From assembly GCA_902771155.1 (NCBI GenBank), contig CACXVS010000006.1, positions 1 to 64,000 on the forward strand: DNA of 64,000 nt. Direction: 5' to 3'. Under the pieces are notes generated by a model. It had not been told where the DNA came from. It saw only the letters and a program-made list of their open reading frames with translations, and made no database searches. The stretch is from an uncultured Prevotellaceae bacterium. GTDB lineage: Bacteria > Bacteroidota > Bacteroidia > Bacteroidales > Bacteroidaceae. Position numbers and translations under genes: made by a program. Numbering within the stretch: the first letter of the stretch is position 1; every line of letters starts with the position of its first letter. This document shows positions 1-6,624 of this stretch, in pieces.

Positions 1-222
1 ATAGGTGAGCGTATGCCCGAAGATCCTGCCAGAGCCCTTCGAGCCGAAAGTGGCAAACGTCGTGATGACCGCCAGCACAATCGTAGGTACCGCCAGCAAT
101 TGGAACAGCCGTGTGTAGACTACTGCCACAAATTCCATCGTCTGGTCGAGCCAATGCAGCCCTAACAGTCCCAATACCGCACCAACCACGAGTGCTGCAA
201 TCCACAATATTGTTTTCTTCAT
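1..222 (-). CDS. dicarboxylate/amino-acid:cation symporter, N-terminal part
   Basis: Only the first 74 codons lie in the window; the gene runs off the left edge. The translation starts with MKKTILWIAALVVGAVLG, a first membrane helix, followed by a second hydrophobic segment containing LLAVPTIVLAVITT, the arrangement at the start of the DAACS (SLC1/GltP/DctA/SstT) family of Na+- or H+-coupled symporters. Inner-membrane uptake of a C4-dicarboxylate or amino acid is inferred from the family; the substrate-binding hairpins lie outside the window. A TAnnTTTG promoter core at 246-253 on the minus strand precedes the ATG. The gene is divergent from tcdA. The short visible part limits confidence. Confidence 0.72.
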   Translation of the reverse strand, partial: MKKTILWIAALVVGAVLGLLGLHWLDQTMEFVAVVYTRLFQLLAVPTIVLAVITTFATFGSKGSGRIFGHTLTY

Positions 223-245
223 AATCTTTATTTTCTAACTGGGCA

Positions 246-253
246 CAAAGGTA
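246..253 (-). promoter_or_regulatory. Bacteroidota -7 promoter core (TACCTTTG) for the symporter
   Basis: TACCTTTG on the minus strand, 23 nt upstream of the ATG at 222. It matches the TAnnTTTG primary sigma-factor element of Bacteroidota. A -33 element is not clear. Confidence 0.7.
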
Positions 254-343
254 CGAAGATTTCCTAAAACAAGAAATACCATGAGTAAGGTATTTTGCAA
301 AAAAAGAATTGATGTTTTGGTCACTTGTTCAGAAAAAAAGCAG

Positions 344-351
344 TACCTTTG
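344..351 (+). promoter_or_regulatory. Bacteroidota -7 promoter core (TACCTTTG) for tcdA
   Basis: TACCTTTG 41 nt upstream of the tcdA ATG at 393. TTG triplets lie upstream, but not at the usual 19-20 bp spacing. Confidence 0.7.
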
Positions 352-392
352 CACCTGATTCTATTATTATTGATGATATTTAGCGCAAAAAC

Positions 393-1193
393 ATGGCCAT
401 GATACAGGGAATCTTCCGTAGGGCAGAACTTCTGTTGGGTGATGAGGCGATGAGTCGAATCAGCGAGAAGCGTGTGATTATTTTCGGTGTGGGCGGCGTA
501 GGCTCATGGTGTGCTGAGAGTCTGGTGCGTTCTGGCATTCAACATCTGACGATTGTCGATTCCGACCGCGTGTGCATCACTAATATCAACCGCCAACTGA
601 TGGCCACCTCGAAAACTGTTGGGCAGGTAAAGGTAGAAGCTCTAAAGGAACGTCTGCTCAGCATCAACCCTCAGGCAGAGATCACGGCCCTGCAACAGAT
701 ATTCACAGCCGAGACCGCTGACAGTTTCAATATCGGGAGCTACGACTACATCATCGATGCCATCGACTCGCTGAAAGACAAGACGCTGCTGATTCTGATG
801 GCGACACAGACACAGGCAAAGTTCTATTCCTCAATGGGAGCAGCACTGAAGCTCGACCCCACAAGGATCAAGACTGCCGAGTTCTGGAAGGTGCAGGGTG
901 ACCCGCTGGCTCGCGCCCTCCGTAAGCGTTTCAAGACTCTGAGTAAGCGAGAGAAGAGCGATGCAGGCGCCAGCTCTTCCGAGCATGAAGAGGCTCGACC
1001 GAAGGTCAAACGCGACGGACAATATCCCAAGCGCAAGTTCCAGTGTGTATACTCCGATGAACTGTTAGAGAACAAAGGCCACAATGCCACTTGCGGCACG
1101 GAAACCCGGATCAACGGCACCGTGGTTCATATCACAGCTATCTTTGGTTTTATGCTTGCAGGACTTGTCATCCAAGATATTGTAAAAGGATAA
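393..1193 (+). CDS. tcdA: tRNA threonylcarbamoyladenosine dehydratase TcdA (CsdL/YgdL)
   Basis: 266-residue E1-like/ThiF-fold protein. The family uses ATP to adenylate and cyclise the t6A modification at position 37 of ANN-decoding tRNAs to ct6A in the cytoplasm. The nucleotide-binding glycine motif GVGGVG lies near residues 32-37. It is followed by the acidic strand TIVDSDRVCITNINRQ typical of E1 adenylation domains, and by YDYIIDAIDSLKDK. The length matches the family. A lysine/arginine-rich stretch near residues 185-210 is the usual variable loop. The first ATG (393) was chosen; a second ATG lies two codons on and cannot be excluded. It appears monocistronic, with its own promoter core at 344-351. 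Confidence 0.93.
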   Translation: MAMIQGIFRRAELLLGDEAMSRISEKRVIIFGVGGVGSWCAESLVRSGIQHLTIVDSDRVCITNINRQLMATSKTVGQVKVEALKERLLSINPQAEITALQQIFTAETADSFNIGSYDYIIDAIDSLKDKTLLILMATQTQAKFYSSMGAALKLDPTRIKTAEFWKVQGDPLARALRKRFKTLSKREKSDAGASSSEHEEARPKVKRDGQYPKRKFQCVYSDELLENKGHNATCGTETRINGTVVHITAIFGFMLAGLVIQDIVKG

Positions 1194-1224
1194 CAGCTGC
1201 CACCATCTTCACTTTTTTCATTGA

Positions 1225-1668
1225 TTACCAGTCGTAATCCTCTACATAGCCGTCGAAGTTCACCTCTTCCTTCCATCCGTTGATTCGGAATGTCTTACGA
1301 ATGAGCTCTTGCAAAACAGGCGGAATCAGTCGCGAGCCATTGCGATACTCAAAGTAGTAGGTACGATTGGACAACTTTATCACATCCCGACGGACTGCAG
1401 GCTCCAAACGTGCAGGCATGTCGCCTGTGAAGATATGCTGCATACCCTTGGCGAAGCGCACCTTCTGGTCGCTGCGATACATCGGACATTCCGCAGTCGC
1501 CACATCCTCAAAGTGGGGATTCACACACCTGTAGGAACTATAGGTATGGGGCACATGCCCTCCCACAAGCCATCGCAGGCAATGGGTACGCAACGGACAT
1601 ACATCGACATAACAAACCGTGTAGCCTTCCTTGGCTTTCTCAATCAATAATTCTTTTGCTATACTCAT
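1225..1668 (-). CDS. DUF6078-like hypothetical protein
   Basis: 147-residue basic protein with paired cysteines in the N-terminal half (VCPLRTHCLRW near residues 23-33, then single cysteines in SSYRCVN and ATAECPM). This could be a metal- or nucleic-acid-binding module. The pattern of short Cys motifs and the closing basic/aromatic segment resembles a Bacteroidales family I recall as DUF6078; its function is unknown. It sits 142 nt downstream of the VirE-type ATPase on the same strand and has no TAnnTTTG core of its own, so co-transcription is likely. The family name is from memory. Confidence 0.6.
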   Translation of the reverse strand: MSIAKELLIEKAKEGYTVCYVDVCPLRTHCLRWLVGGHVPHTYSSYRCVNPHFEDVATAECPMYRSDQKVRFAKGMQHIFTGDMPARLEPAVRRDVIKLSNRTYYFEYRNGSRLIPPVLQELIRKTFRINGWKEEVNFDGYVEDYDW

Positions 1669-1775
1669 AACTTCTTTGTTTTATAATTGTTTTTTTCTGA
1701 TGGGGCTAACCTCACTCAAGCTCCCGAAAGTCATTTCTACAGAGGGTTTGAGGCGAGTGAGATTGGAAATTTTAA

Positions 1776-1819
1776 CCTCACCCGAGCCTCACTCGAACCT
1801 CACTTCTACCTCATGCAGC
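1776..1819. repeat. four tandem 11-bp repeats (CCTCACyCrAr)
   Basis: Four consecutive 11-mers start at 1776, 1787, 1798 and 1809: CCTCACCCGAG, CCTCACTCGAA, CCTCACTTCTA, CCTCATGCAGC. The last overlaps the VirE stop codon at 1811-1813. A further copy, CCTCACTCAAG, lies at 1710-1720, and an inverted GAGTGAG at about 1755-1761 could pair with these units. Confidence 0.6.
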
Positions 1820-3022
1820 CTTTAATGGAATCACCTTATAATGAGCCACATGGCCGCAATCCGTACTCTCGAAACCAAGTGTATGCATCGCCTTGCCCAG
1901 ATACACTTTCGTGCCGTGCGTAACCTTGACTGACGGATACTCCTTGGTGATAATCTCCATGAGTCGCTCACAATTCATCGACTGTGCCAACTCGCCAGGT
2001 TCCGGCTTACGGAAACAGATGCGGACAATCTCAGCAATATCCTTCTGTTCCAGATAGTTCTGGTTCAGCTGTTGGATACGGGCCACCTCATCGTTGTTAA
2101 ACCAATAGGGCGACTTCTGCACCCTCAGCTCATAGAGCACCTGAGCATACAACTGATCGTAGTCTATCTCACTCGCATTGTCGATATACTTACCCTCAGG
2201 AATCGTCAGGCAGATGTAGCGGCGCGAGCCTGTGACATCCGTCAGCGGATGGGGATTGTTAGTCGTAGCCACAAACGAGGCATAACGGGCCCGATCCTCC
2301 TGAGAAGCACCATAGATAGGGCGTCCGTTCACCTTATTCTTACTCAGCGTCTGTTTCAGCGAAGCATGCTGACTGGGACGGATGGCATCCAGCTCATCGA
2401 TGTTCACCAGCAAGTTGTTGGTAAGAGCCATCTCCTTGTCGAACTTGTTCGAGAGGTTCAGGTGGTCCAGATAGTACTCACGCAGATGTGGAGGTAGCAG
2501 GCGCACAAAGAAGGTCGTCTTACCACACCCCTGAGCGCCAATCAGCGTAGGCACGCACTCATTGCCGTGAATGGTGTCCATCTGAAGCCAGTGAGCCACC
2601 GCCGATCGCAGCCAAGTAGCCAGATAGCCCATCAGCTCTGAGTCAACCCCAGGCAGACGATTGAAGAGCCTTGCCACATGATTCTCGCCATTCCATTTGG
2701 GCAGATGTTCCAGATAGTCGGCAATAGGGTCAAAGGTGTCAATCTCGTCAGAGTTGACATACTCCACAATGTCCGCCTTCGGTGAGCCGTTCTCGCAGAC
2801 ACACTCACGCTTAGCCCGGATGATGATGCTGTTGAGAGCACATTGTGTCAAAGGTTTCCACAGAGGCTCTTGTCCCTCCGCTGGTTTCACAGCTACCTCC
2901 ACCTTACCGTTCAGCACGTTTCGGCGGAAGAGGTAATGAGTAATAAGGTACAGCTCAGTAGCAAGCATTCCCTTCTGAGAGGCTCCAAGAGTCTCTCCGT
3001 TAATAAGAAGATTTTGTTCCAT
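1811..3022 (-). CDS. VirE/DUF3874-type P-loop ATPase (stand-alone)
   Basis: 403-residue P-loop protein of the VirE (virulence-associated E) family found in Bacteroidota mobile and accessory regions. Walker A GAQGCGKT is at residues 162-169, and a Walker B-like LLVNIDELD follows near 208-216. A sensor-like FVATTNNPHPLTDVTGSRR is the family signature, and a DUF3874-like C-terminus follows. Related Bacteroidales proteins often carry an N-terminal BT4734/VirE_N primase-like domain. Here that domain is absent, and the gene begins at a well-placed ATG behind its own promoter (3094-3101), so it looks like a short version rather than a truncation. Function is unknown; helicase/primase-like ATPase activity is inferred from the family. 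Confidence 0.8.
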   Translation of the reverse strand: MEQNLLINGETLGASQKGMLATELYLITHYLFRRNVLNGKVEVAVKPAEGQEPLWKPLTQCALNSIIIRAKRECVCENGSPKADIVEYVNSDEIDTFDPIADYLEHLPKWNGENHVARLFNRLPGVDSELMGYLATWLRSAVAHWLQMDTIHGNECVPTLIGAQGCGKTTFFVRLLPPHLREYYLDHLNLSNKFDKEMALTNNLLVNIDELDAIRPSQHASLKQTLSKNKVNGRPIYGASQEDRARYASFVATTNNPHPLTDVTGSRRYICLTIPEGKYIDNASEIDYDQLYAQVLYELRVQKSPYWFNNDEVARIQQLNQNYLEQKDIAEIVRICFRKPEPGELAQSMNCERLMEIITKEYPSVKVTHGTKVYLGKAMHTLGFESTDCGHVAHYKVIPLKAA

Positions 3023-3093
3023 AAAAAAGATTTGTTTAGTTAGTTTTTATAGTTCATTTTCCTTGATTCGTGTTCCTTTCTTTTAGATTGGTG

Positions 3094-3101
3094 CAAAGGT
3101 A
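3094..3101 (-). promoter_or_regulatory. promoter core (TACCTTTG) for the VirE-type gene
   Basis: TACCTTTG on the minus strand with TTTG at 3122-3125, a 20-bp spacing. This fits the full Bacteroidota -33/-7 consensus. It implies a leader of roughly 65 nt. Confidence 0.8.
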
Positions 3102-3357
3102 CAACATTTATTTTGCGGTTGCAAATTTTTTCCCCAAAAAGACACGCATTTAACAATTAAAATGAAGAAAAATGAGTTCGAATTTGCCCCATCAAGGACT
3201 CGCATCCCGTTCGATTAATAAAAACCTTCAGTCCGTCGTGTTCGGACTCCCAGTCCGTAACGAACGGACTCACAGTCCGACGGGACGGACTAAATCGGGG
3301 TAAAAGATTAATCGTTGTGAGAATATACAATACTTATTTGCGAATAAGAGCCAAAAG
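3102..3357. other. non-coding gap between the VirE-type and LuxR-type genes
   Basis: No credible ORF. The gap holds the -33/-7 promoter side of the VirE-type gene, an A/T-rich stretch, and the triple AGTCCG hairpin array described separately. Confidence 0.6.
3230..3291. repeat. three tandem AGTCCG...CGGACT hairpins
   Basis: Three inverted-repeat units lie in 62 bp: AGTCCG (3230-3235) with CGGACT (3243-3248); AGTCCGT (3252-3258) with ACGGACT (3264-3270); AGTCCG (3274-3279) with CGGACT (3286-3291). Loops are 5-7 nt. Because every arm is the same word, arms of different units can also pair. They could act as a stack of hairpins, a protein-binding array or a REP-like element. Confidence 0.75.
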
Positions 3358-3370
3358 CCCTCTGTGAGGG
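3358..3370 (-). terminator. weak hairpin after the LuxR-type gene
   Basis: CCCTC-TGT-GAGGG, a 5-bp stem with a 3-nt loop, lies just past the stop codon at 3374 and is followed by CTTTTGG on the minus strand. This is at best a weak intrinsic terminator. Confidence 0.35.
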
Positions 3371-3373
3371 ACA

Positions 3374-4021
3374 TTAGATATAGAATTCAGAGGGGTCTAT
3401 CAAACCGGCACGGAGGGCGTATTTCACTGCTTCGTGGGCGGTGTTGATGCCTAACTTGCGGAAGATGTTCTTGCGGTGGGTAGTGACGGTGTGGATGCTC
3501 GAGAAGCGTTCGGCAGCAATTTCCTTGGTGGTCTTGCCCTGGGCTATGGCTCTAACTATCTCCGTTTCTGTCTCAGTCAGAATGCTGGGTTGACTCTCTT
3601 CATCCTGTCGCTGGTTGATAATGATCTCCAGTGCTCGCTGACTGATAAAGCGCTCATGACTTGCTGTAGCATGCAGAACCTCACGGATATCCCTCAGCGG
3701 TCCGTCCTTAAACACGATACTGAACTGGTGAGACGAATAGACCACACGCCTCATAAATGCCGGAGTCAACTCCTCGCTCAGCAGTATCCACTGTGACAGT
3801 GCAAACCGCTCTGCAATAATCAGCAACTGATCAGCGTCGGCAAAGTCAAACAACGTGTAGTCGAGCACCACCACAGCGTTCTCATGCACCTTCAGAAGTT
3901 CCACGAGCCCATCTTTGTCGCTGACCCTGTAAACCTCCTCTGTTCCGCTCTGCTTAATCAGACTCTCTATAGCGAATCTCGTCAATTCCTGATTATCCGC
4001 CAATATAAACTTCCTAACCAT
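3374..4021 (-). CDS. NarL/LuxR-type response regulator, orphan
   Basis: 215-residue two-domain regulator. The N-terminal receiver has the phospho-acceptor Asp in VVVLDYTLF (residue 54), a conserved-position Ser (82) and Lys (105, in IVFKD). The acidic pocket is ADNQE rather than the usual DD pair. The C-terminal LuxR HTH runs from LTETETEIVRAIAQGKTTKE to RAGLI. Members bind DNA after phosphorylation. No histidine kinase lies nearby, so the partner is unknown. A TTG two codons upstream (4027) is less likely than the ATG at 4021. The promoter at 4043-4050 has TTTG 20 bp upstream. Confidence 0.88.
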   Translation of the reverse strand: MVRKFILADNQELTRFAIESLIKQSGTEEVYRVSDKDGLVELLKVHENAVVVLDYTLFDFADADQLLIIAERFALSQWILLSEELTPAFMRRVVYSSHQFSIVFKDGPLRDIREVLHATASHERFISQRALEIIINQRQDEESQPSILTETETEIVRAIAQGKTTKEIAAERFSSIHTVTTHRKNIFRKLGINTAHEAVKYALRAGLIDPSEFYI

Positions 4022-4042
4022 TTGCAATCAATTATTTGGTTG

Positions 4043-4050
4043 CAAAGTTA
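4043..4050 (-). promoter_or_regulatory. promoter core (TAACTTTG) for the response regulator
   Basis: TAACTTTG on the minus strand with TTTG at 4071-4074 (20-bp spacing). The leader is about 15-20 nt. Confidence 0.78.
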
Positions 4051-4155
4051 CACACTTTGGAATAATCTGCCAAATTTAAATTAAAACTTAGAAGATATAT
4101 CTAATTCAAAAAGTGGCAATAGCGGATTATTCTGACATTGCCACAATTTATGCCA

Positions 4156-4596
4156 TCAAACGGAATATTTTCCTGCCAGATACTGCCAGGAACGGAGATA
4201 TTTTCGCAGTCGGGCGACATCAATGTCTGTAATCTCATTCAATCGACGGATATCCATATTATCTTCCAAGTCGGCCAACTTCACAATCCTACCCAGGGGA
4301 TTCTGACCTGCACGACGGATAAAGTCATCGTAAGACTCTCCTTCCTGCTTTGTTACAGACAACACGCCTTCGAGGATATCTTCGGGAAAACCCTGACTGC
4401 GCAAAGACGCTATCGTTACATCGGTATCCTCTATCGTATCGTGCAGCAATGCCACGATTTTAGCACGTATGTCTTCACAACGGTCAGCCACTCTTCTGGG
4501 ATGATCGTAGTATGGGTGGCCACCCTTGTCGGTCTGTCCACTATGCGCCTTGGCGGCTATTCTGTCTGCAAGATGATATAATTCGTTTAATTCCAT
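4156..4596 (-). CDS. SpoT/MESH1-like HD-domain hydrolase (single domain)
   Basis: 146-residue single-domain HD protein related to the hydrolase domain of RelA/SpoT and to MESH1. Visible motifs: HPYYDHPRR (His32), the metal-binding pair and following acids in LLHDTIEDTD (His52-Asp53, Glu56-Asp57), SVTKQEGESYDD, and IVKLADLEDNM (Asp109). In SpoT/MESH1 these residues bind Mn2+ and the nucleotide, so hydrolysis of (p)ppGpp or a related nucleotide is the family-based guess. There is no synthetase, TGS or ACT domain. The ATG at 4596 was chosen because upstream in-frame sequence would run through the promoter and the leader hairpin. The leader contains an attenuator-like hairpin (separate entry). 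Confidence 0.8.
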   Translation of the reverse strand: MELNELYHLADRIAAKAHSGQTDKGGHPYYDHPRRVADRCEDIRAKIVALLHDTIEDTDVTIASLRSQGFPEDILEGVLSVTKQEGESYDDFIRRAGQNPLGRIVKLADLEDNMDIRRLNEITDIDVARLRKYLRSWQYLAGKYSV

Positions 4597-4602
4597 AAGT
4601 CC

Positions 4603-4633
4603 AAAAATAAAAAATGGGGAGCCGCTGCTCCCC
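4603..4633 (-). promoter_or_regulatory. terminator-like hairpin in the leader of the HD hydrolase
   Basis: On the minus strand GGGGAGC-AGCG-GCTCCCC (4633 down to 4616) is followed by ATTTTTTATTTTT (to 4603), the shape of an intrinsic terminator. It lies after the promoter and ends only 6-7 nt before the ATG. Position and shape suggest transcription attenuation or sequestration of the start region. Confidence 0.65.
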
Positions 4634-4677
4634 GACACTTTGTTAACCTTAAATCTAATACTATGAAAAACACGCTG

Positions 4678-4685
4678 CAAAGTTA
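4678..4685 (-). promoter_or_regulatory. promoter core (TAACTTTG) for the HD hydrolase
   Basis: TAACTTTG on the minus strand with TTTG at 4705-4708 (19-bp spacing). The predicted leader is about 75 nt, long for this genome, and includes the terminator-like hairpin. Confidence 0.78.
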
Positions 4686-4790
4686 CGACTTTATTTTGAA
4701 CTACCAAAACTTTTCGCGAAAAATTTCCAATTTTAACTTATTTTTACAGCAATAGGTATGTCTGAAGGTCTGTTTATGGATTATAATTCG

Positions 4791-4798
4791 TAAATTTG
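4791..4798 (+). promoter_or_regulatory. promoter core (TAAATTTG) for the DUF5009-like gene
   Basis: TAAATTTG 23 nt upstream of the ATG at 4822; the -33 region is not clear. It is divergent from the HD hydrolase promoter. Confidence 0.6.
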
Positions 4799-4821
4799 CA
4801 GGGTCATACATTATATATAAT

Positions 4822-5964
4822 ATGGATATGGTAAAGACAGGGGGCTCACGTGTGGCGAGCATCGACGCCTTGCGGGCGATAACAATGATGCTGATGTTGT
4901 TTGTAAACGACATACCAGGGTTGAAGGGTGTGCCCCACTGGCTGTTCCATGCAAGAGCCGACGAGGACATGCTGGGATTCTCTGACACCATCTTCCCTGC
5001 CTTCCTGTTCTGTGTAGGTATGTCGGTGCCTTTCGCCATCGAGCAACGCCTAAGGAAGGGGGATTCACCGCTCAGGGTGCTCGCCCACATTCTGTGGCGT
5101 GGTGTAGCCCTCATTGTGATGGGTGTGTTTACGTATAATCTCGAGCGTGACCTCAGTTGTATCTCCTATCTTTGGTTCTCGTTGCTCATGATAGCCGGTT
5201 TCTTCCTGATATGGACTGACTACCGTCATACGATATTGAGCGACAAGCCTGTCTTAACTAACTTACTGAAAGCTTTGGGCATAAGCATCCTGGTGGGTAT
5301 GATGATGTGGTGCCACTATTGTGGCGAGTGTTTCGAAACAGGCTGGTGGAGCATTCTCGGACTGATAGGCTGGAGTTATCTGGTGACATCGCTCATCTAT
5401 CTGGTATGCCGTCGCCCTGTGAACAAGACGGTTATGGTTGCCGGACTGGCCATTCTTACGGCTGTGCTCTGGTTCGTGCCCAACGCATGGTCGGGGCACG
5501 CGCTCTGTATCGCCGGACTGTTAGCCTCACTATTGATGAGGTATTTCAAGCAGAAGGTGGCGCATATACAACTCATCATCGTGTGTTGGGCTATCGGCTT
5601 CGTGATGCTTGTGGCAGGCATCGTCTCGCATCCTTATTGGATCATTTCCAAGATACAGGGCACCCCGACATGGGTATTCTTCTGTCTGGCGATTTATTTC
5701 CCTCTGGCATCCCTTCTCTACTGGCTGATGGATGTAAAGGGGCACACGGCATGGACATGGCTGATAGCACCTGCAGGAACGGCTACGCTTACATGCTATC
5801 TGTTACCTTACGTGTGGTATCCTGTGAGCGATGCGTTAGGAGTATGTCTCCCTGAAGGCTGGTGGTACGGGGTGACTGGCATCATCCTCTCGTTGGCTTA
5901 TTCACTCATCGTTATTCAGGTAACAAGGTTGCTGATGCGACTCGGACTGATCGTCAGACTGTGA
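4822..5964 (+). CDS. DUF5009/HGSNAT-like multi-pass membrane acyltransferase
   Basis: 380-residue integral membrane protein with about ten hydrophobic segments. The N-terminal block, ASIDALRAITMMLMLFVND, followed by FSDTIFPAFLFCVGMSVPFAI, matches the DUF5009/DUF1624 group related to heparan-alpha-glucosaminide N-acetyltransferase. In that family a cytoplasmic acetyl-CoA donor modifies a glycan on the far side of the membrane. A cell-envelope sugar is the likely acceptor here, but this is inference. A second ATG two codons downstream (4828) is possible. Expressed from 4791-4798; ruvC downstream has its own promoter. Confidence 0.75.
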   Translation: MDMVKTGGSRVASIDALRAITMMLMLFVNDIPGLKGVPHWLFHARADEDMLGFSDTIFPAFLFCVGMSVPFAIEQRLRKGDSPLRVLAHILWRGVALIVMGVFTYNLERDLSCISYLWFSLLMIAGFFLIWTDYRHTILSDKPVLTNLLKALGISILVGMMMWCHYCGECFETGWWSILGLIGWSYLVTSLIYLVCRRPVNKTVMVAGLAILTAVLWFVPNAWSGHALCIAGLLASLLMRYFKQKVAHIQLIIVCWAIGFVMLVAGIVSHPYWIISKIQGTPTWVFFCLAIYFPLASLLYWLMDVKGHTAWTWLIAPAGTATLTCYLLPYVWYPVSDALGVCLPEGWWYGVTGIILSLAYSLIVIQVTRLLMRLGLIVRL

Positions 5965-6026
5965 TTATTTATTGCCACAAGGAGAATTATCTGGCCAAAT
6001 TTTTTGTATGTTCTGGTAAATGTTAG

Positions 6027-6034
6027 TACCTTTG
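6027..6034 (+). promoter_or_regulatory. ruvC promoter core (TACCTTTG), near-leaderless
   Basis: TACCTTTG with TTTG at 6003-6006 (20-bp spacing). The ruvC ATG at 6043 begins only 8 bases after this core, so the mRNA should have a 5' leader of only a few nucleotides. The promoter rules out in-frame starts upstream. Confidence 0.8.
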
Positions 6035-6042
6035 CCACGAAA

Positions 6043-6624
6043 ATGGAGAAAATCATATTAGGAATCGACCCTGGAACGAATCTGATGGGATATGGCTTGC
6101 TGAAGGTGAAGGACGGCAAGGCTGAGATGATAACCATGGGTGTGATAGACCTCAGGAAATTCCCTGATGCCTACCTGAAGTTGGGACATATCTTCGAGCG
6201 GGTGACTGGGATTATCGACGGCTACCTGCCCGACGAGATGGCCATCGAGGCACCTTTCTTCGGCAAAAACGTGCAGTCGATGCTGAAGTTGGGACGTGCC
6301 CAGGGTACGGCCATCGCAGCTGCCATCCATCACGGGGTGCCCATTCATGAATATGCACCCATGAAGATTAAGATGGCTCTGACGGGTAACGGCGGGGCCT
6401 CGAAGGAGCAGGTGGCCGGTATGCTGCAGCGACTGCTGAAGATCCCCCAAGAAGAGATGGGTAAGTTTATGGACGCTACCGACGCCCTGGCCGCTGCCTA
6501 TTGCCACTATCTGCAGATGGGGCGCCCTGAGAGCGATGTGAAATATCGGGGGTGGAAAGACTTCGTGAACAAGAACCAGAGTAAGGTGTCGAAGCGTAAG
6601 AAGAAGAACGATGAAGACGATTGA
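6043..6624 (+). CDS. ruvC: crossover junction endodeoxyribonuclease RuvC
   Basis: 193-residue Holliday-junction resolvase of the RNase H-like fold. The catalytic acids are visible: Asp9 in LGIDPGT, Glu69 in [10 protein letters not shown], and Asp144/Asp147 in MDATDALA. The Gln that follows the Glu in E. coli is Ala here. RuvC dimers cut branched DNA delivered by RuvAB during recombination repair. There is a basic C-terminal tail ([13 protein letters not shown]). The start at 6043 gives a normal-length protein and avoids the promoter. The 3' end overlaps the twin-ABC gene by 14 nt, so the two are translated from one message. Confidence 0.96.
   Translation: MEKIILGIDPGTNLMGYGLLKVKDGKAEMITMGVIDLRKFPDAYLKLGHIFERVTGIIDGYLPDEMAIEAPFFGKNVQSMLKLGRAQGTAIAAAIHHGVPIHEYAPMKIKMALTGNGGASKEQVAGMLQRLLKIPQEEMGKFMDATDALAAAYCHYLQMGRPESDVKYRGWKDFVNKNQSKVSKRKKKNDEDD

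Noticed and set aside
4655..4750. A 30-codon plus-strand ORF (MKNTLQSYDF...) in the leader region of the HD hydrolase
   Set aside because: It lies antisense to the promoter and leader and has no support as a gene; composition is A/T-driven.
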